Below are positions 1 to 12,189 of a stretch of 64,000 nucleotides of DNA, piece after piece; positions within the stretch are counted from its first letter, which is position 1; each line of letters starts with the position of its first letter. A program made the position numbers and the translations under genes. The DNA comes from Sipunculus nudus (taxonomy: Eukaryota; Annelida; Sipuncula; Golfingiida; Sipunculidae), in NCBI GenBank assembly GCA_026874595.1, contig CM049319.1, positions 55,479,417 to 55,543,416 of the forward strand. Direction: 5' to 3'. Under the pieces are notes generated by a model. That model did no database searches. It worked only from the letters and a program-made list of their open reading frames with translations, and was not told where the DNA came from.

Positions 1-559
1 TATAGTCCTTCTGTACAAATTTATTGCTGAACGCGCCTCTATGAGCGCCTTAAAGCTCTGACTGGACCAGTGTGTCGTAAACAAGCTTAAGGTACTGAGG
101 ACCCATTAACGCTTCGGAGAAAGCATCATTTAAATCGAAGCTTCTCTACATTTAACGCGGTGGTCGATCAGAGCAACAGTGTCAACAGAGAACACAACAG
201 TCCTCTTTTATACCATGCAAACACTAAGAAACTGTCATTATTTTATCTATATAAAAGGACATATTTTCTCATTTAATGGAAAGGTCCATGGACTGAAGGT
301 AGTTCTGCTCTTTGAATTAGTGTTAAAATAACAGTATGATAGGAATGGTTTGATATTAAAGATTTCTTGGGATAAGAAATAATCGAAAATAAAGGGGCCA
401 ATTCCGATCTCCGACGTGCAGTAAATAAAGATAGTCTCTTGAACATTTGACTTGTAGCACCAAAATCGGCGATCCCACGTTTCACAATCCGTCAGTTTTC
501 TCATATTCACGTGTTTATAACATCATGGGGGCCAAACGGTCGACGATCGTACTCCAAAC
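1..559. other. Unique AT-rich DNA, nothing recognised
   Basis: I see no gene, repeat or RNA signature here. The short open frames on both strands are of the size expected by chance and carry no recognisable motif. Confidence 0.5.
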
Positions 560-692
560 ATGTCCGAGAAGGCCAGCTGGCCAAAAATAAGACGAACCCG
601 AGGATTGCAGGTGACAAGAGAGGGTTTTGCTTTACCAACAACAGGCTCATGTTCGCAATCCAATTCCTCAGGTTACACCCTTTACAGAAAAG
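560..692 (+). CDS. Weak candidate first coding exon, product unknown
   Basis: An ATG at 560 has A at -3. It opens a 44-codon basic, Ser/Thr-rich reading frame that runs into AAAAG|GTAAGC, a near-consensus 5' splice site with the exon ending at 692 in phase 1. The translation begins MSEKASWPK and has a basic stretch (IRRTRG) followed by a Ser/Gly-rich stretch. I recognise no domain and found no matching downstream exon. What is seen is only start context, open frame and donor; that it is an exon is inference. It could equally be chance in unique DNA. Confidence 0.15.
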
Positions 693-2024
693 GTAAGCAG
701 GTATTAAATATAAGTCAGTATGTACCAACAGTAAGAAAGAAATAACCATGATTCCATAAAAAAAAAGACAGATGAAAAGCTGGCTTTATTTTACATCTTG
801 TTGGAAAGATAAAGTTTGGTTAATTTAATTGAGCTGGTGCGTAGAATTTAGCTTTGGAACCATCGGTATAATGTGGTTGTCTTCATATTCGCGAGGTTAA
901 CAAATCGCTATTTTCATATTTTCCTTTCGCAAACATCGGGACTTTGAAACACTCGCGAACAAACAACTGAACCTTAGTATATTTTCTTTGTATAATTAGA
1001 ACCATATAGTCCCTCCAAAATCCCTTGTCCGCATAGTTTTTTTCATAATAATCTTAAAAAATAATTTAAAGAATATTCTTTAAGAAAGCTCTTTGGTCTA
1101 AGTAGATATACATATATTCTTCCGATTTTGTGTAAAGTAGTAATATATCATGTAAAAAGTATTTACTTGCGACTATGTTGCGTTATTTATGTTGATGGAT
1201 CTTGGGTGAACACTTTGTACACTTTCCATGTCTATAGCTGCGTGTGGTGTTTGTTACACAACTGTTACGTCACAAAGACGTCTGAATGATCGGCCGCGCA
1301 TCACCTTCAATTTGCTGACGTCGTCAGTTTGTCCGCCTTGTTAATTATCAGTTCAATGGCGATGGAAAAAGTCGTAAACGCTGTAACCTGTTTTGTTTTG
1401 TCATATTTTGGATTATTTGTCTCATACAAAATCGAAGAAAGGTAAGGCATTATTTTGTACACAGGCAGTCGGCGGAATAGCTCCTGCAACCTGAGGTCCA
1501 GAAAAGTTAATACTGCTTTACCTGTATGAGAAATAATCCAAGAAAATTATGCGGACACGGGTATTGGGACGGACTATATATGGACTGTTTAACCATCCGT
1601 GTCAACGCTTTTTTTTATTGAGAATCAAAGAATGTCAAAACTTTTGGCCCATACGGCAGAAAGAGAAAATTGCGTAATTAAGTATTATGGAAAAGATGGC
1701 CTCCCTCATTTATTTTTCCTGTAAACAATTTAAAAACCATTTTATAAGTAACTTATCTATTCTGGAGCGACATCTACAGGGATAGTGGAACGGACTTTAG
1801 TCCTTATCTAAATGCTGACCACTCGGTTCAGGAGCCTGGTTAATATCATTCGTGACACGATGAGTCCATCTGATAAATGCCATGTCTGTCATATGTATAC
1901 GATGAGATGGCAATTGTATCCATAGATGCCAAGGTAAAAAAAAAACACTTCTGGTCACGTGACAATTAGAGTCCAGAATGATGTTAGATTCATACTTGTT
2001 GAATGTAACAGTCATGGAGGTATC
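693..2024. other. Intergenic DNA, no gene seen
   Basis: AT-rich non-coding sequence without recognisable repeats. Open frames are short and lack motifs. Confidence 0.45.
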
Positions 2025-3665
2025 TGGTCCGGACCAAAGTCCACTTTTTTGTGACTCGGACTTGTACATTGACTTGAGCATCCTGGACTCGGACTTGAAC
2101 TTTGACTTGAGCATCCTCGACTCGCGAGTGAACTTTGACTTGAGCATCCTGGACTCGGACTTGTACTTTGACTTGAGCATTCTGGACTCGCACGAGAACT
2201 TTGACTTGAGCATCCTGGCCTCGGACTTGTACTTTGACTTGAGCATTCTGGACTCGGACACGTGCTTTGACTTTAGCATCCTTGACTCGGACTTGAACTT
2301 TGACTTAAGCATTCTGGACTCGCATGAGAACTTTGACTTGAGCCTCCTTGACTCGGACTTGAACTTTGACCTGAGCATCCTGGACTCGGACTTGTACTTT
2401 GACTTGAGCATTCTGGACTCGCACGAGAACTTTGACTTGAGCATCCTGGACTCGGACTTGTACTTTGACTTGAGCATCCTGGGCTCAGACTTGTATATTG
2501 ACTTGAGTATCCTGAACTCGGTCTCTTACTTTGACTTGAGCATTCATGGACTCGGACGCGTATTTTGACTTGAGCATCCTGGACTCGGACTTGAACTTTG
2601 ATTTGAGCATCCTGGACTCGGACTTGTACTTTGACTTGAGCATTCTGGACTCGCACGAGAACTTTGACTTGAGCATCCTGAACTCGGACTTGTACTTTGA
2701 CTTGAGCATTCTGGACTCGCAAGTGAACTTTGACTTGAGCATCCTGGACTCGGACTTCTACTTTGACTTGAGCTTCCTGGACTCGCACGAAAACTTTGAC
2801 TTGAGCATCCTGGACTCGGACTTGTACTTTGACTTGAGCATTCTGGACTCGCGAGTGAACTTTGACTTGAGCATCCTGGACTCGGACTTGTACTTTGACT
2901 TGAGCATCCTGGACTCGCACGAGAACTTTGACTTGAGCAGCTGGACTCGGACTTGTACTTTAACTTGAGTATCCTGGACTCGCACTTGAACTTTGACTTG
3001 AACATCCTGGACTCCGACACGAACTTTGACTTGAGCATCTTGGACTCGGACACGTGCTTTGACTTGAGCCTCCTTGACTCGGACTTGAACTTTGACTTGA
3101 GCATTCTGGACTCGCGAGTGAACTTTGACTTGAGCATCATGGACTCGAACTTGTATTTTAACTTGAGCATCCTGGACTCGCACGAGAACTTTGACTTGAA
3201 CATCCAGGACTCGGACTTGAACTTTGACTTGAACATCCTGGACTCCGACACGTACTTTGACTTGAGCATCCTGGACTCGGACACGTACTTTGACTTGAGC
3301 ATCCTGGACTCGGACTTGTATTTTGACTTGAGCATCCTAGACTCGGACGCGTGTTTTGACTTGAGCTTTCCTGTACTCGGACGCGTGCTTTCACTTGAAC
3401 ATCCTGGACTTGTGCTTGTACCACTGACTTGAGCATCCTGGACTCAGACTTGAACTTTGACTTGAGCATCCTGGACTCGTGCTTGTTCTTGGACTTGAAC
3501 ATCCTGGACTCGTGTTTGCACTTTCACGTGAGCATCCTGGACTCGAACTCGTACACTGACTTGACCATTCCGGACTCGGTATAGTACCTGACTTGAGCAT
3601 CCTGGACTCGCACTTGCACTTTGACTCTGAGGTAAAGACTAAATAAAACAGGTCGGAGCCATTTC
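2025..3665 (+). repeat. Dispersed GACTCGG-family element carrying the minisatellite
   Basis: The right flank of the array (TGACTCTGAGGTAAAGACT at about 3622, then an AACAGGTCGGAGCC stretch) matches the right ends of the small copies near 10,728 (TGACTCAGAGGTAAATACT, then GAAATCAGGCTGTGTC) and near 40,228 (TGACTCGAAGATAAGGACT, then GAAATCAGACCGAGTC). The minisatellite is therefore inferred to be an in-place expansion of a dispersed repeat. Confidence 0.6.
2053..3628. repeat. 33-bp minisatellite (GACTCGG family), about 48 copies
   Basis: The array repeats a 33-bp unit made of GACTTGAGCATCCTG followed by GACTCGGACTTGTACTTT. Copies differ mainly in the second half (GGACTTGTAC, GGACTTGAAC, GCACGAGAAC, GCGAGTGAAC, GGACACGTGC). 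Because 33 is a multiple of 3, long frames stay open on both strands; on plus the 11-residue period reads LDSDLYFDLSI. The frame shifts near 2540 (extra bases) and near 2940 (missing bases), so the plus reading is split into pieces at 1978-2568, 2546-2968 and 2953-3432. There is no credible start, signal or flanking exon, so I call it non-coding tandem DNA. Units become ragged after about 3360. Confidence 0.95.
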
Positions 3666-3837
3666 GAGTTCAACAGAAACATGCTCTGTCACATATCATA
3701 AAGGCATTTATATGCGAAATAATAACAAAATATAAATAAAACTGTTTTTTTTCTAGTCTTTCGGTCTGCATCGGGAGCTTATAAGCATGGGTAAATTAAC
3801 ATAAAAATATTTAGCACCATTTTTTAAAGAGAGTTTT

Positions 3838-3965
3838 ATTGAACTCGGACTTCGAATCGGGATCAAAATGACTCGGACTCTAACCTCAAGGTCTAGGACT
3901 TTGACTCCGACTGGTGGAGCTTGGAATCGGATATGCACTCGGACATCGGATTGCGGGACTCGACT
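3838..3965. repeat. Degenerate GACTCGG-motif cluster
   Basis: Irregularly spaced ACTCGGACT and related words (GAACTCGGACTTCGAATCGG, ATGACTCGGACTCTAACC, TGCACTCGGACATCGG) resemble the minisatellite unit but have no fixed period. It is probably a decayed part of the same family. Confidence 0.55.
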
Positions 3966-4330
3966 AAATCACTGATACATAGAAAAATTTCAATTAAAAA
4001 AATAATAACAAAAATTCTTATAATAATAAGCCTCTAATGATGATATGTTGTTTGATAATACCAAGCGTCCTAAAATCACAAATATCTTGCAATTCAAACT
4101 GCTCTTAAAATTAGTGGATTTGATCAGTCAAGAAAGGCTATTTTCGAATTGAATTGAGAATTATGAAAAATTTATGATTACGAAATGCCATAAAGGGTAG
4201 GACAGACGCTGAGGCAATATAAAATGGTGGAATTAAATATATATGTATTGTATGATATTATATTAATATAATATTAGTTTGTAATATTCTTTTATAATTT
4301 AATTCTAAGAATAATATAATACCAATAATA

Positions 4331-4377
<47 letters not shown>

Positions 4378-6560
4378 CATTTTACAAATATATATATATA
4401 TATGTGTGTAAAATAAAATAATGATAATAATTATTATAATTATTATTATATAAATAAATATTTAAATAATCATGATTCATATCAAGATATATATGTTTAC
4501 AAGTATGTATGTAAAAAAAGTTAATAAGTATAGTAATATGGTCAACATTTTTGGTTAGATTCTAACAGAAAATTATAATACAAAATAAAATAAATAAAAT
4601 AAAGTTCCTGAACAAATCATGAATAAATAATTGAAAATTATATGTACTAGTATATATGTGTTTGCGGGCCGCATAATTTCAAATAAAACCCCAGTGCTGG
4701 CCTAATGATCTCCTGTCACAGTTGGCTCCAATCCAGGACAACTATGAAACATTACCGGTAGAGAGTGTATAATTTCTAATATACCCGATCCCTTTCCGGT
4801 TACTTGGCTTTCCAATTGAATTGTAACTCACCACAATACATCGCCTCATATTCATCAAACAGCGAGTCAACAGCGACACCATGGAACCATTGTTGCAGCC
4901 GCCAGTCTCCAATTCCCCTTGTCTGCTGTCGCCCCTTCAATTTTTATCATATCAGCTTTTCTTCTTCCTTCTCTGTTACTCCGCATCCTCTTTATTCCTC
5001 TCCACTACTTTCCTGACCTAATGAACTTAGATATCCCAGACACCCTGTCACTCGGCTCCCCTACTTCTTTATTCCCGTCGGTGTGATTTTTTAACGTCCT
5101 TAGTTGGTTGGTTGTTTGGTCGTTATTTGTTTGATATGGTAAGCAACTTTACTCAAAACTTCATTTTTTATTTAAATTTTAGAAGAGTTACAAGCGACTT
5201 ACAAATCATTAATTATTGGAGCCAATCCGTTTAATAATATGTTGGAAATTTTAGGTCAATTTGTATCCGAAAGCCATTCTCCTACTGGTTGTTCGGACTG
5301 CTTTTATTCTAGCGACCAGAGCTCTCCTGTGATCAAAGCAAGGAGCCGTTGAACCGCGACACGTATTTTCTGTGTTACTCACACCACAATTTATGAGGAT
5401 TCTTGCAGAGACAAAAATATTTAGTTTCTAATTACTGTTCTTGTTGTATGTTATTTCTAATTAAATGTTCAAAAATAATGAAACGACGTGATATTTCTAG
5501 TTATGATCGATATCCTGTAATATCCAACCGGAATATTTCTTTCTGTTAATTCAGATATAAAACCATTTCAGACATAACATCAATTGTATTCTTCAAGAGT
5601 TAACCATTTTGATTAATGTTTTATGATAAAATACCAAATCCCAGCCGGATGGATGTATGAAACAACACCGGGTAGATCATTTTGTTCGGATTTAAAATGT
5701 TAATCTAAAACTGAAAATATAAAAAAAACTACCATTACTACAAGAAAAAATGTTTATATATTTTTTTTCCAAAATTTTATTTACTATATTATTTTAAATT
5801 CACCTCTGATGAACTTCCGAAAAGAAAACCGTGATATATTGCCAAAATAGTATAAAATGTGCAATAAATGATTATAACTTGGCCATATAACAATCTTAAT
5901 ACGGAATTTGAATCTTCCAGAAAAATTTGTGTTTGGTATAATTCCTACATTAAAAAAATATAAACTAATATTTTTATTCTGTCCTGAGTATCAGAGATTT
6001 ATTTTCTTTACACAGCAGGGCTACGGTGATATGAGGAAAGTTGTGTTTTATGTCGGAATCGGTGTCTTGGGTGTTACAATTAAGCCCAAAATAGAACAAC
6101 GGTGCCTTGAGGAATGGTAAAACAGTGTTGCCTTCGACATTGATTGATTTAGACCATTACCGTGGCTGAAATCTCTCCTGAAATCGAAATATGGAGACCA
6201 AAACGAGGTTCCCATAAAATACCGGACACAGCGTGTTCTGTAATCGGCACCGGTTCATCTCACCCGGATGTCTTTACATGTATAGACTGGTGCTTAGCCT
6301 TTATACGGCCCAAAGAACACAACGTCGGCCTTTGGTGTGTAACCTTTTCAAAGCTGGTATCCAGGTGATACGATCGCCAACTTGAGCTCACAGTTCCAAT
6401 TAGAGACAGCTCGACACTACGGAATCGACATTTTGTCCAGGGTTTGTTTCGCCAAAACAAATCAAAACCCGAATAATTACTATGACTGTGCCAATATATC
6501 AGTGGACATCTCCATAAATTTTGTACCTTCATAAAGCGGACACCTCTATCAAGTGGGCAC
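3966..6560. other. AT-rich intergenic DNA
   Basis: Apart from the ATT microsatellite and short (TA)n runs, I see no gene or structured repeat. Open frames at 4804-5016, 5908-6120 and 6162-6368 have no motif or splice context I would trust. Confidence 0.4.
4328..4376. repeat. (ATT)n microsatellite
   Basis: Nearly perfect TTA trinucleotide run inside a very AT-rich block (about 4230-4670). Confidence 0.95.
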
Positions 6561-6564
6561 TTTT

Positions 6565-6865
6565 AGGCAGTCATGCGGTCAGAAATTAAACAAACATGCA
6601 AAGGGATTTACCTATATGCTGAGTTAAAACGACATTTTCTCGCATATGGTAGGTGTTGTTGAAAAGTATCTAGAAAAAGATGGAGATTCTTCCGGTTTAT
6701 GGTTAACTCACGTACTTGTAGGCCATGAGGCAAATGACGACAATAATTGCATCCTGAGGGAGACTAAAAGTGCATGAGGTTCTCGTTGCCAAGATGTAAA
6801 GGCACTCTGACGCTAGTACGCGGGTCGTCGACTCTCTAGTGTCAGAGGGCCGGAATTGAGGACAA
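6565..6865 (+). repeat. Dispersed repeat family B, plus copy
   Basis: Conserved blocks in order are CATGCGGTCAGAAATTAAAC, TGCTGAGTTAAAACGACATT, GGTGTTGTTGAAAAGTAT, CTTGTAGGCCATGAGGC, AAAGGCACTCTGACGCTAG and CTCTCTAGTGTCAGAGGGCC. The same blocks in the same order occur inverted at 8945-9265 and on plus at 43,075-43,310. The last two blocks form a short inverted repeat. No coding or tRNA-like part is visible, so it may be a SINE or a MITE. Confidence 0.65.
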
Positions 6866-7002
6866 CCTGTGCAGCGAGGGTTCGATGATTTGTGATTTAC
6901 CTTGACAGAAGTTCCAATAGATCATATTTATGTAATAAACGTTAGTTAACGGAATGGACCCCTTTAGAGGACACCAGGTTGTGGCGAAAGAATCTTAAGC
7001 AG

Positions 7003-7004
<2 letters not shown>

Positions 7005-7050
<46 letters not shown>
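7005..7050. repeat. (TA)n microsatellite
   Basis: Alternating TA with one G interruption at 7038. Confidence 0.95.
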
Positions 7051-7051
<1 letters not shown>

Positions 7052-7059
7052 TAGATTAT

Positions 7060-8944
7060 TGAACCATTACAGGTTGCGTGCATGTTTGAAGACGATGGCG
7101 AGCAGTGTAGCTTTATTTGATTTACAATACAGCAGCAAGTTCCAGAAACCCGTGTTGGGACATAAAACCAATTCAGTCCATAGCTGTAATGGTAGGACCG
7201 ACAGAAATCCAATTTTCCCGACGGGAAAACTAGCCGCAAAGAGGTTTATGTTTAATCATCTTATGTCTTACTTTATTTCTTCTTGGTTTTACGGGCACAT
7301 GGTGAAAAACATCCGATTCGGAAACATGATATTTTAGTGCGTTTCGCAAACAAGATTTTCATTTTTTTCACTGATATGTTAGGAAAAAACAATCGAAACT
7401 TAGTTTTAAAACGGAGACATTTTAAAATGCCTCCTTTATTTTCTAGAAAAGAGACAAAAAATGCCGCCCATATTTATACTTCACTATTTTCATAAATAAT
7501 AGAGGGAAATGCTTTAGAATTATGGAATCAACATAAGTGAAAAAAAAAGACAAACTATTAAATACGGTGGAAACCATCACCGCCGCCCAATTTCTTTGAA
7601 AAAGGTAATAACGACCCATTAAAATCATCTGGAAATTCTTGACGTGGCCCATAGATAGGATGTCTAGGCCTATTCGTCTAGTTGTTAAAAGGCGCTACAC
7701 GTCAGCATTCCTAAGATTCCTCACATTCTCAGACGACGCCGGCACAGACAACGCTGTAGTAAAGACTCCAACTCTGCATATAATATGTAGGTACATCAAC
7801 ATATATAAACAAGTGTTGGTAGGGAATAATCTACATCATAAGGTGTAGGGTGAAACCAATTTTAAATTACATGTAACACTGTAAAACTTAAATCGATTCC
7901 ATTATAAACCCCTATTAATCTGAATGCGATTTAAAAGTGAGGATGTAGGATCAGAAATCGCGACCCTGGTTTTATTTAGAGGCAGAGTAGTCAGCCTGCC
8001 CGTTTTCAAAATTATTCTATGTAAAACCCATTTTTTGTAATTAGAGTACGGATTTTAATGACATTTAAAACTTTCCTTCATGTAAGCCACATTGGATATA
8101 AGTAATGTCTTTGGTGGGCTGCATCGAGAAAACGCTAAATTTACTAAATGAAAAAAATGGGGGGGGGGGGGGGGGGGAGGAAGGTCTTTTTAATTAGCTG
8201 TCGGGCTGATGTTATTGAAAGGTCCATTCTAATTAGGTAATATTCAAAATTATTATAAGCAGAACACTAATGATAAAAAAGATCAAACTAGGATTTTTAT
8301 GGATCGATAAGCTTGTTGGTACTATGGAACAGATTCATGTATAAAAATGATGAAAAAAGACAAATGTTACAGAAACTATTATATATCCGGAAAAATTCGA
8401 ACAACATATTTTAGAGCACATGAAACACAGTTTCATTAGAATTCTTTGTAAAGCTTCTTCCTAAAAATGAAATACGTTTAAACAAAGAAAGCTTGGGAAC
8501 ATTTAAACTTTTTCATCGTCACAAATAAATCCACTTCCTCTTAGGAGTACACTATCTATCGCCTGGCATTTAAAACGGAACATTTTTCTTTCGTTCTATG
8601 GGAGTCACTGACTCGTGGATGTCACAGTTGTGACCGAAATAGCCACAAGTGCCGACGGGATATTCGTTTGAAAACGCCAAGGTCACCGTCTGTACGTCAC
8701 AATTGTTACCATGGTGACTTTAAGTCAAGCCCGTTTATATTATTGATGTATCGAAGGAGAGACGTATAATTTATAAAGGGAGATATCGGGTACAGGGTCT
8801 GATTTAGAAGTTCAGAAAAAGGTAGGAGTGGGGCACAGTGGTTGGGGAGGTTACGGGATTATTAATAGAACTTTTCTTAACACGCATTATTTGAGTTTAT
8901 AATGCACAAGAACTCACATAAATTATGAAGAAATAGTATGTGAA
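7060..8944. other. Intergenic DNA with a G19 homopolymer
   Basis: No gene seen. A run of 19 G lies at about 8159-8177. The open frame at 7059-7337 (92 codons) lies in ordinary AT-rich sequence and has no recognisable motif. Confidence 0.4.
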
Positions 8945-9265
8945 CAACTTGATTTAATATTAACGCATTTCGGCACTCTGACATTAGAGAGTCTTCGACC
9001 AGCGTGCTAGCTTCAGATTGCCTTTGCATCTCGAATCGAGGACAGCACTATAAGGCTTTATGAGGATGCAAATATTTTTGTCATATTTGAAAACGCCTGG
9101 TGGCCTACAAGTACCGGGACATATGACAAAAAGCAGGTCAATCGTTAGATTTTTAGTATACTTTCTAACAACACCTTCAATGTGCGAGAAATTTCCGTTT
9201 TAACTCAGCGTATTGGTATGTTCCATCTGCATGTTTGTTGAATATAATTCTGACCGCAGGTGTAC
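8945..9265 (-). repeat. Dispersed repeat family B, minus copy
   Basis: Its reverse complement carries the family B blocks in order: TGCGGTCAGAATTATATTC, CGCTGAGTTAAAACGGAAA, GGTGTTGTTAGAAAGTATAC, CTTGTAGGCCACCAGGC and CTCTCTAATGTCAGAGTGCC. It is about 2.1 kb from the plus copy and in inverted orientation. Confidence 0.65.
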
Positions 9266-9269
9266 ATGC

Positions 9270-10640
9270 ATAGGCTCGCACGGGTTACTGCGCGGCAATC
9301 AAATCATAGGCGATACAGGAAATGAATGGTTACCTTAGAGAGGGATTTCCAGTTTGGTTCACATGTATCCTTTTGTGTTAATTCATCATTCGTAACCTAT
9401 GCCGGAAAAAAAACCGCTACAAACAGCGATTCTTTTTGCCAGACTTGCCTTATTTATTCAGTCAATACCAATTTTTCCGCATTCTGTACACAAGAAATCT
9501 TAGCTTTAGACGGATCAAGGTCACAGCGTCCTATAAAATACATGAGGGTTAAGTGTTTTTCCATCATTGCCTATCCAGAGGACCATGGCAGTTGGTTGCA
9601 GATCTTACAGATGTCATTTCATTTTAATTCATATTTGCAAAGTTGACAGCTATCATTATTAAGGATTTATATTTTTCACTGTTGGTTGTTGTCTGTAAGC
9701 AGTCGTACTGAAAAAGGGTATGGACGGATTTTGGTTACATGTTGCGGACTACTAGGGTTGCACCTAAAAATAATCCATCGATTTTTCAAGTACATCCGAC
9801 AAGCTTGGTCACCATGAATTTTTTTTCATTTATTAAATTTACTTTGACCAAATAAAATTGAGACCGAAGCAGTTTTGAGAATTTTGGTGAAATGTAACTC
9901 TAGAAACGGTGTGTTTTTTATTGGAGCGAATTATATATTGGCCTGACATTTAAACTTAGCCTTGCAAAGATAACCGCAAAGATTATTATCTCTATTTCCG
10001 CTTCCCTTGTGTCCTTTTATAAAGGTCAAGTACTTGGAGGGTAATTGTTAAATTCTAATTGTAAATGGGCTCAAGAAGCCATGATGTTCGGTCTTCTATA
10101 GGTTTTATATAACGGATGAACTCACTGGAACATCAACATCCTCAAGAAAACATATACGGGTGGTTCACAATATTTATTACGAATATAGTCAGTTACACAT
10201 TCACAGGTTTTCCTGCTGTCACAGTGGTTAGATGTGAGCTGTTAACGGGCAATTGATGTGGTTATGATATTTGGTGCTGAAGCAATTCACTGCTGACAAG
10301 TAGGAATTAAATTGGATAAGAATTATGTCTGAATTTTGAAACGAGCTTAGTTTTTTTTTACTCTGTGTGACTTTGAGAGAGTTATGATTTAAACATTTTC
10401 TTGAGGGCAATGATTACAGCTTTTCCAATGTCACACAGACCTCGTCATTGTTATTGGTAATGAAAAGATGATCCTAATGAGCCTTATCAGCTTCTTTCTA
10501 ATTAAAATTCGCCGTTTGGTATGATCTACAACATTACGGAAGGACGGTCTGCTCTTTAATTAAACATTTTATGTTGTGTCGATTATATTAACCTAGTGAA
10601 TCGTCTTTTCTTCATGATATATGCATAAGTCAGTGATGTA
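9270..10640. other. Intergenic DNA, nothing recognised
   Basis: No gene or repeat identified. A 106-codon open frame at 9326-9646 has no motif, and I do not support it as a gene. Confidence 0.4.
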
Positions 10641-10644
10641 GGAA

Positions 10645-10790
10645 TAGAGTCAGGAGTCCGGACTCGAGTCAAATATTTTAGGGACTCGAATTTGGACTCG
10701 ATGGTCCTCGACTCGGATTAATACCCTGACTCAGAGGTAAATACTCTGGAAATCAGGCTGTGTCTATCTCGAGACCAATAAAAAAACATT
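10645..10790 (+). repeat. Dispersed GACTCGG-family element, unexpanded copy
   Basis: Contains GAGTCCGGACTCGAGTC, GGGACTCGAATTTGGACTCG and CCTCGACTCGGATT, then the shared right end TGACTCAGAGGTAAATACT followed by GAAATCAGGCTGTGTC. It has the right end of the 2-3.6 kb element but no tandem array. Confidence 0.6.
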
Positions 10791-10984
10791 CTGTCAAATA
10801 TTATGAAAACTTGTGTACACATGCGAACTTCTAACGCAATATTACAAAATAATAACAGTATATATATAAACCTTGCTCTGCTCAGTAACGGGAGCTATAA
10901 ATGTAATTATTCAAAGCGTTAAGAGCGTTCTGCGATCAGAACAAGACTAATTATTCCAGGAGTCACACTTTGGTGAGCTTATTC

Positions 10985-11165
10985 CTTGGACCACAAAGTT
11001 TACCGTCATCTCGGACGAGCCCCCATTTTGTTAGGAAGACAAATTGCTCAGGGGAAAATACAGGGCCGATCCGGGATTCAAACCCATGTGGGTGGCCCAC
11101 ATGTCCGGCGTTCCAACCGCCTCGCTAGAAAAGCAAGCCTCACTAGCGAGACAGTTCGGTCCGCT
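10985..11165 (-). mobile_element. tRNA-derived SINE fragment
   Basis: On the minus strand a pol III B-box-like GGGTTTGAATCCCGG (complement at about 11,072-11,086) follows an A-box-like TAGCGAGGCGGTTGGA (about 11,115-11,131), spaced as in a tRNA. The acceptor and anticodon arms do not pair as a functional tRNA would, so it is a SINE head rather than a tRNA gene. It differs from SINE family 1 of this window. Confidence 0.55.
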
Positions 11166-11287
11166 TTAGAATTTTTCACAACCAAAATACCCTAATATCA
11201 TTAATATATATATATAGAGGAAGCAATCAAACACAAATTCTTTTTCAAATTGTAGAGGAATGGGCACCTTTAAATTTCAGGAAACCA

Positions 11288-11324
11288 GACAAAATGGCGA
11301 CACGGACGACGTCGCCATATTGGT
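11288..11324. repeat. Short perfect hairpin
   Basis: AATGGCGAC and GTCGCCAT form inverted arms around ACGGAC. It could fold as a stem of about 8 bp. Confidence 0.6.
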
Positions 11325-11744
11325 CAAGTGCTAGGCCCTAGCAGGGAAGATAATTATGTGGACAGGTACTCAGACCAGCGGCAAGATGTCAGGCAGAAAC
11401 AAGTGCCGACAATTGTGTAGTTTATTAGTACCACTCACACGTGACAAGACACTTAAATTTGCAGCCAGAGCTTCACAGACCAATTATGAATTATTGTCAA
11501 GTAGGCGGGCCACGTGCCCCGCGTGTTTGTTCCATTTCAAAGGTCGCCCAAAGAATTGATGCGGCTGGTATACGGGCTAAATTGCGGGACCTGAGACCGC
11601 GGGGTGCATAAACCAAGGGACGGACTGGGAAGAAAAAACGGCCCTGGAAATTTGAATGAAAGCGGCCCATGGCAGTTAAAATGAGACTAAACACACAACT
11701 GCAATTTTGTTGTTGTATTGCAATACTAAAATTACATAACCACC

Positions 11745-11772
11745 AACCCCCCCCCCCCCCCACACACACACA
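11745..11772. repeat. poly-C and (CA)n tract
   Basis: A run of about 14 C runs directly into (CA)n. Confidence 0.9.
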
Positions 11773-12047
11773 CTTTAATTCTGCTAACATTTATGCAAGT
11801 CACCTACTGGCTATTATTATGTTTGTTAACCAACATTGATTTTATGTTCGATAGTTTAAGTATACACACATAGATAAAATTCGGCGTTATAACTAAATAA
11901 ATAGTTTCATGTTTCTCTATGAAAGGGTGTGATAATGTTAGTCCCATATGAAAAAGAAAGAAAAAAAGCTTAGCTCGATATTTTCTTTAATGTAGATATA
12001 GAAATATATCTTGTATAATAATATATATTTATTATCAGTTCTAAAGG

Positions 12048-12070
12048 TTATATATATATATATATATATA
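12048..12070. repeat. (TA)n microsatellite
   Basis: Short alternating TA run inside the hAT element. Confidence 0.9.
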
Positions 12071-12075
12071 TTTGA

Positions 12076-12157
12076 CAAGTCTGAAGGACGCAGAAAAGCC
12101 CCTTTCCCGACTTTAGGGCTGCGCCCCCTTTGTCTTCAAATCCTGGATACGCCACTG
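12076..12157 (-). mobile_element. Second hAT-like terminus fragment
   Basis: The minus strand begins CAGTGGCGTATCCAGG at 12,157 and continues into an AAAGGGGGCGCAGCCC stretch, a common type of hAT-like terminal sequence. No matching opposite end is seen, so it is a fragment nested in or adjacent to the larger element. Confidence 0.5.
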
Positions 12158-12189
12158 ATTTCTCATCTTCTTGCATTTAGCACGCATAA

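Noticed and set aside
2273-3335. Minus-strand repetitive proteins over the minisatellite
   Set aside because: Both strands and several frames are open because the unit is 33 bp; frames break in the array and there is no gene context.
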